A stretch of 64,000 nucleotides of DNA from Acanthococcus lagerstroemiae (taxonomy: Eukaryota; Arthropoda; Insecta; Hemiptera; Eriococcidae): positions 60,937,722 to 61,001,721 of the forward strand of contig CM063112.1 of assembly GCA_031841125.1 (NCBI GenBank), given 5' to 3'. The notes under the pieces were generated by a model, which was not told the origin of the DNA, did no database searches, and saw only the letters and a list, made by a program, of their open reading frames with translations. The translations under genes and the position numbers were made by a program. Below are positions 60,540 through 64,000 of the stretch, piece by piece (position 1 is the first letter of the stretch; every line of letters starts with the position of its first letter).

Positions 60540-61460
60540 GTCAAGGAATACCAGAGAAACTAATAAAAAGACATGTATAAAAATTCAGAGGGCGGGGTAT
60601 GTCTGGATAAATCGGAGCCAACATTCAAAATAGAAAGAGGAGTTAAATAGGGCGACCCTCTCTCACCCAATCTATTCAGCTGCTTACTAGAAGATGTATT
60701 TCAAAAATTAAAATGGAAAGGGGAGGGCATAAAAATCAATGGGGAATGGCTCAGTAATCTAAGATCTGCTGACGATGTGGTGTTAATCTCTCAGGACGGC
60801 AAGGAACTGGAAAAAATGGCAAACGAGCTGGCTGAGCAACGTCGGAAAGTAGGATTAGAAATAAATGCCAACAAAGCGGTGCTACTAACAAACGCTAAAC
60901 TATGTAAAGGAATCAAGATTAGAAGTGAGCTAATAAAAGTAGCAGAAAGTACAACATACCTAGGCAAAACTGTATCATTTGAAGACAAAATATGGGGAAA
61001 GAGGTATCAAAGAGAAGAGCACGTGCTTGGAAAAACTTTTGGGCTCTGAAAAATATATGCAGAGCAAAATGCCACAGGAACGTGTACAATGCCCGTCTTG
61101 CTATATGGGTCCCAAACTTGGGCGAGGACCCAATCAGCTATGAAGAAAGCAATGGTCGGAGTGAAACGAAGGAAAAGGCTAAGTAATAAATGGGTGAGCG
61201 CAAAATCAAGAACTAAGGACTGCAGATACACAATGAAAAAACTAAAATTGATTATGCGGACCGGGTGGCCAGAGGGGGGAAGGACTGATAGGAAACGAAA
61301 ATTTTGGAGTAGATACCCAGAGACTCAAAAAGGAAGATAGGGAAACCAGCAACAAGGTGGGAGGATGAATTAACACGCGGGTGCGTGGGGGAGAGATGCC
61401 CGAGTCGAAAACCGCTGAAAGAGGGTGGGGGAGGTCCATGCCCGTAAATGAGTGCATCAA
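60540..61460 (+). pseudogene. Decayed RTE-like LINE reverse transcriptase, 3' part
   Basis: Conceptual translation gives GVK-stop-GDPLSPNLFSC, GIKINGEWLSNLRSADDVVL, GKELEKMANELAEQRRKVGL, TYLGKTVSFE, RARAWKNFWALKNI, PVLLYGSQTWA and KPATRWEDEL in order, the 3' half of an RTE-like reverse transcriptase. The conserved RQGDP glutamine codon is a TAG at 60648, and the frame shifts near 60990 and again near 61080. The FADD box reads SADD. Inactive and unrelated to the LINE at 10960. Confidence 0.88.
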
Positions 61461-61792
61461 AAGTTGTGTAATTATGTTATTATCATAATGTCAGAGAATC
61501 GGCTGTAAAAGTAACACTTTAAGACCCGAGAGAGAACCAACGAGCCGAGAAAGATATATTTTCACAATTTGGTGACTATGCAAGAATATAAGCATAATGA
61601 TATATAGACTGCATACCCAGCCCCTGAATTCATTTCGGAATTCGAAGATTTTCAGAAACTAAGAAAGCTGATTTCCGAAGTGAAAATTCAAGGCGAAAGG
61701 ATATAACTAGCAGTTTTATATTTGAAGCAGAAACTGAGATCTAAAAAGTGAAGTGTGAATGAATTATTACCAGAACAATGCTAGTTATTCAA

Positions 61793-64000
61793 TTAAAGGT
61801 GTAAGAAAATGAACCCAAAAAATTTCATCCCCCCGACAAACTACAGCAATATATGATTACAAATCGATGCAACACTTCACTTTTCGATTACTTCCCATGA
61901 ACGGACAGGATGGTTACTTATATAGATTTTTTCTTATATAGAAAATTCATTTCGGAAATCTACTGGACAGTTAAAACCTTGCCTACTCAGCCTGAACCAA
62001 ACACGTGGATGATTTCCAAAATGGAAATTATTCAAATTAGACCTTGGCTCAGACATTTCGGTCTATATTTACAAAACCTAATAGAATAATGAAGTGTCCC
62101 TTCATCCAGTTGAGCATTTTCCCAGAAATGTACCTATCCATAACTCCAGTACATATATTGCATACAATGAAATGGTTTCCGTAGATCTCCAACCCCCATT
62201 TCCAGGAAAATTTCAACTGATTCCTCAGCCTCCCGTGAACATTCTGGGATGTTGAGAAGTGTCCTTGGAATTCGAGCGAAGTTACTGAACAGATAGGAGA
62301 AAACCCATTTCGAAATAGTGTGGTTAATTTAGTAGACAATAGGTCTTATTCATGGGAACCTGAAGTAAGCCAATCAGTCTTCTTCTTTCCTGAAAAGAGC
62401 AATATATATAAAGTCTACTTTGAAACCCAACTTGCTGGAATATTGAGAAGAGTCCTTGGAACGTGAGTGAAGTTACTGAGCAGATAAGGGAAAGCCCATT
62501 CGAGAATAGGGGGGGGGGGAATTTAGTATGAATTAGGTCTCATGCTTGGTTACTCTAAAGTAGGCAAACCTCATGACTTTCCGAAAGGAGCAATATGAAA
62601 ATTACTTTGAAATTCAATTTTCGATATTGAGAAGTGTTCCCGGAACTTCAATGGAACTACTGAGCAGATAAGAGAAAACCCATTTCGGAATAGTGGAGGC
62701 AATTTAATATAAATCAGGTCAGGTACTTGATAACCCTGAAGTAGGCAAACTTCCTGATTTTCCAAAATTGCAATATGCAAACCATTTGGAAACACACCTT
62801 TCTGGGATATTGGGAAGTGTCCCCAGAACTTGAGTGAAGTTACTGAGCAGGTAAGAGAAAAGCCATATTTGAATATTGAGGAGAACTTAGTATACTGTAG
62901 GTCTTGTATGTTGGAACCTATAGAAAGCAAATCTGCTTGCAATATGAAAACTACTTTGGAACTCGACTTTCTGGGATATTGAGAAGAGTCCTTGGAACTT
63001 GAGTGAAGTTACTGAGCAGATAATGGAAATCCCATTTCGGAATAGTGTCTGATTCATAGGAACTTGAAAAAAGCCAATCTCCTTATTTTCTGAAAAGAGC
63101 AAATATGAAGACTACTTTGAAACCCAACGTTGTGGGATATTGAGAAGAGTCCTTGGAACTTGAGTGAAGTTACTGCGCAGATAAAGGAAAACCCATTCGG
63201 AATAGTGGGGGCAATATAAGAGAGAAATGATTTCGGGTTTATTAGTTGAGTTTGGTTACATAACCCGAGTATCTGAAAAGATACATAAAACCAAATTACA
63301 GTATTTTTCATTATCATTTCTTAAAAAATGACATAGGGAAGCCTAAACCAGAGCGCACATTCACATTATGAATTGCTGACTGTAAACATAAAATACAAAA
63401 ATCTGAACCAAACCGTTTGTAGCCTCAACGCATTCACATGGAAAACATTGTAATATTCCTTTTGTTTCTATTTTTCTTTAATGTCCCATGTCAGGTTTTT
63501 CGTTGGCCTACTGGCGATGAACAGGAATACCGGGGCACCGGTTGTTGAATGGAAAGCAGAGGAATTAGTTGAAACTCTCTTGGTAACTTGGGGTGGAGAC
63601 CTAGAGAACTAATTTAATTGTATGTATTATATGTAGTTGAGTTATGGACAGGTACATTTTGGGGGAAATGCTCAACTGGATGAAAAAGGACACTTCACTA
63701 TTCTATTTTAGGTTTTCTAAATATAGCCTGGAATATCTGAGCCGCAGTACCGTTTCAATAACTTCTGCTTCGGAAATCATCCAGATGTGCAGTCCAGACT
63801 CGCTAAACATGGGTTTAAACTGTCAAGCAGATTTCCGAAATGAATTTTCTAATTAGAAAAAAATCTCTAAGTAATTACCCAGCCCACTCATAAGAAGTAA
63901 TCAAAAAGTGAAGTGTTGGCTCAATTTCTGTTCATAAGTTTCTGTAGTTTGTCGGGGCGCAGAAATTTTTTCGGTTCATTTTTTTACACCTTTTATTCAA
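61793..64000. mobile_element. Foldback-type element: ~435-bp inverted arms around a tandem array (partial)
   Basis: The left arm (about 61793-62230) and right arm (about 63551-64000) are imperfect inverted copies. For example, AAAGGTGTAAGAAAATGAAC, CGACAAACTACAG, CACTTCACTTTT, GAAAATTCATTTCGGAAATC and TCCAGTTGAGCATTT are found in the left arm and, complemented, in the right. The window ends in the right arm. No transposase is visible. Long arms with internal tandem repeats resemble foldback elements; the superfamily is not established. Confidence 0.8.
62235..63225 (+). repeat. Tandem array, about six copies of a 160-190 bp unit
   Basis: Each unit carries GATATTGAGAAG, GTCCTTGGAACTTGAGTGAA, GTTACTGAGCAGATAA and CCCATTTCGGAATAGTG. 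Units begin near 62240, 62435, 62617, 62803, 62973 and 63133. The array lies between the inverted arms of the foldback-type element. The minus-strand open frames in it are by-products of the repetition. Confidence 0.85.

Larger units (their letters stand above)
59709..64000 (+). other. Intron or downstream region, repeat-bearing
   Basis: It holds a decayed LINE (60540-61460) and a foldback-type element with tandem repeats (61793 to beyond the window). Nothing is recognised in 59710-60530. No exon fitting phase 0 was found. Confidence 0.6.

Noticed and set aside
62571..63317. Minus-strand open frames with repeated FRNGFSLICSVTSLKF-like peptides
   Set aside because: They are the tandem repeat read on the other strand; the unit is non-coding by all other signs.
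61950..64000. CRISPR-like array
   Set aside because: The repeats are 160-190 bp head-to-tail copies within an animal transposon, without spacers or cas genes.
1..64000. Bacterial operons, tRNA or rRNA genes, attachment sites
   Set aside because: None seen. The sequence is eukaryotic intronic DNA; the only tRNA-like signal is the SINE head at 30250-30315.

Overview
This is a stretch of animal nuclear DNA, most likely from an arthropod and perhaps an insect. The evidence is multi-kilobase introns with GT..AG junctions, short exons, non-LTR retrotransposon relics, a tRNA-derived SINE, a MULE remnant and many short hAT-type inverted-repeat elements with 8-bp target duplications. No bacterial features are present. 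The species cannot be named from the sequence, and the insect call is an inference.

One protein gene on the + strand fills almost the whole window and is cut at both ends. By joining exons by splice signal and codon phase I built a chain of 20 coding exons from base 1 to base 59708, about 1,160 codons if every exon is used. The product is a LIMA1 (EPLIN)-like LIM-domain protein, a family of actin-filament binding and cross-linking cytoskeletal proteins. It has a long acidic N-terminal exon (1-1121), then a lysine-rich exon (6951-7091). Six very small exons follow (14331-32393), all with phase 0 at both ends, so each can be included or skipped without changing frame. Next come a linker exon (37612-37707) and one LIM zinc-binding domain split over two exons (37835-37971 and 38274-38371). 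Nine charged exons (46853-59708) complete the visible C-terminal part and carry a recurring basic-x-F-E/Q motif. The last exon ends at a donor site, so the gene continues past base 64000. The first exon is open back to base 3, so the start lies upstream.

The introns are dominated by repeats. They include hAT-type MITEs of several families, many with readable 8-bp target duplications, and a 1.1-kb hAT element at 17570-18711. That element carries the C-terminal end of a transposase and a near-perfect 228-bp hairpin. There is also a 705-bp MULE remnant with a 9-bp duplication (42674-43378). Two decayed LINE reverse transcriptases lie at 10960-13290 (itself interrupted) and 60540-61460. Other items are a 720-bp tandem duplication split by a later insertion (33640-36440), GC-rich or palindromic elements, and at the right edge a foldback-type element. 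Its arms of about 435 bp enclose roughly six copies of a 160-190 bp tandem repeat (61793 to at least 64000).

The most interesting biology is the block of tiny, frame-neutral exons just ahead of the LIM domain. Four of them end in the same four-residue pattern, and one neighbour has an in-frame stop exactly at its donor. This suggests an extensively spliced tuning region in a cytoskeletal adaptor. No transcript data were available, so the minor exons are predictions from splice signals and phase.
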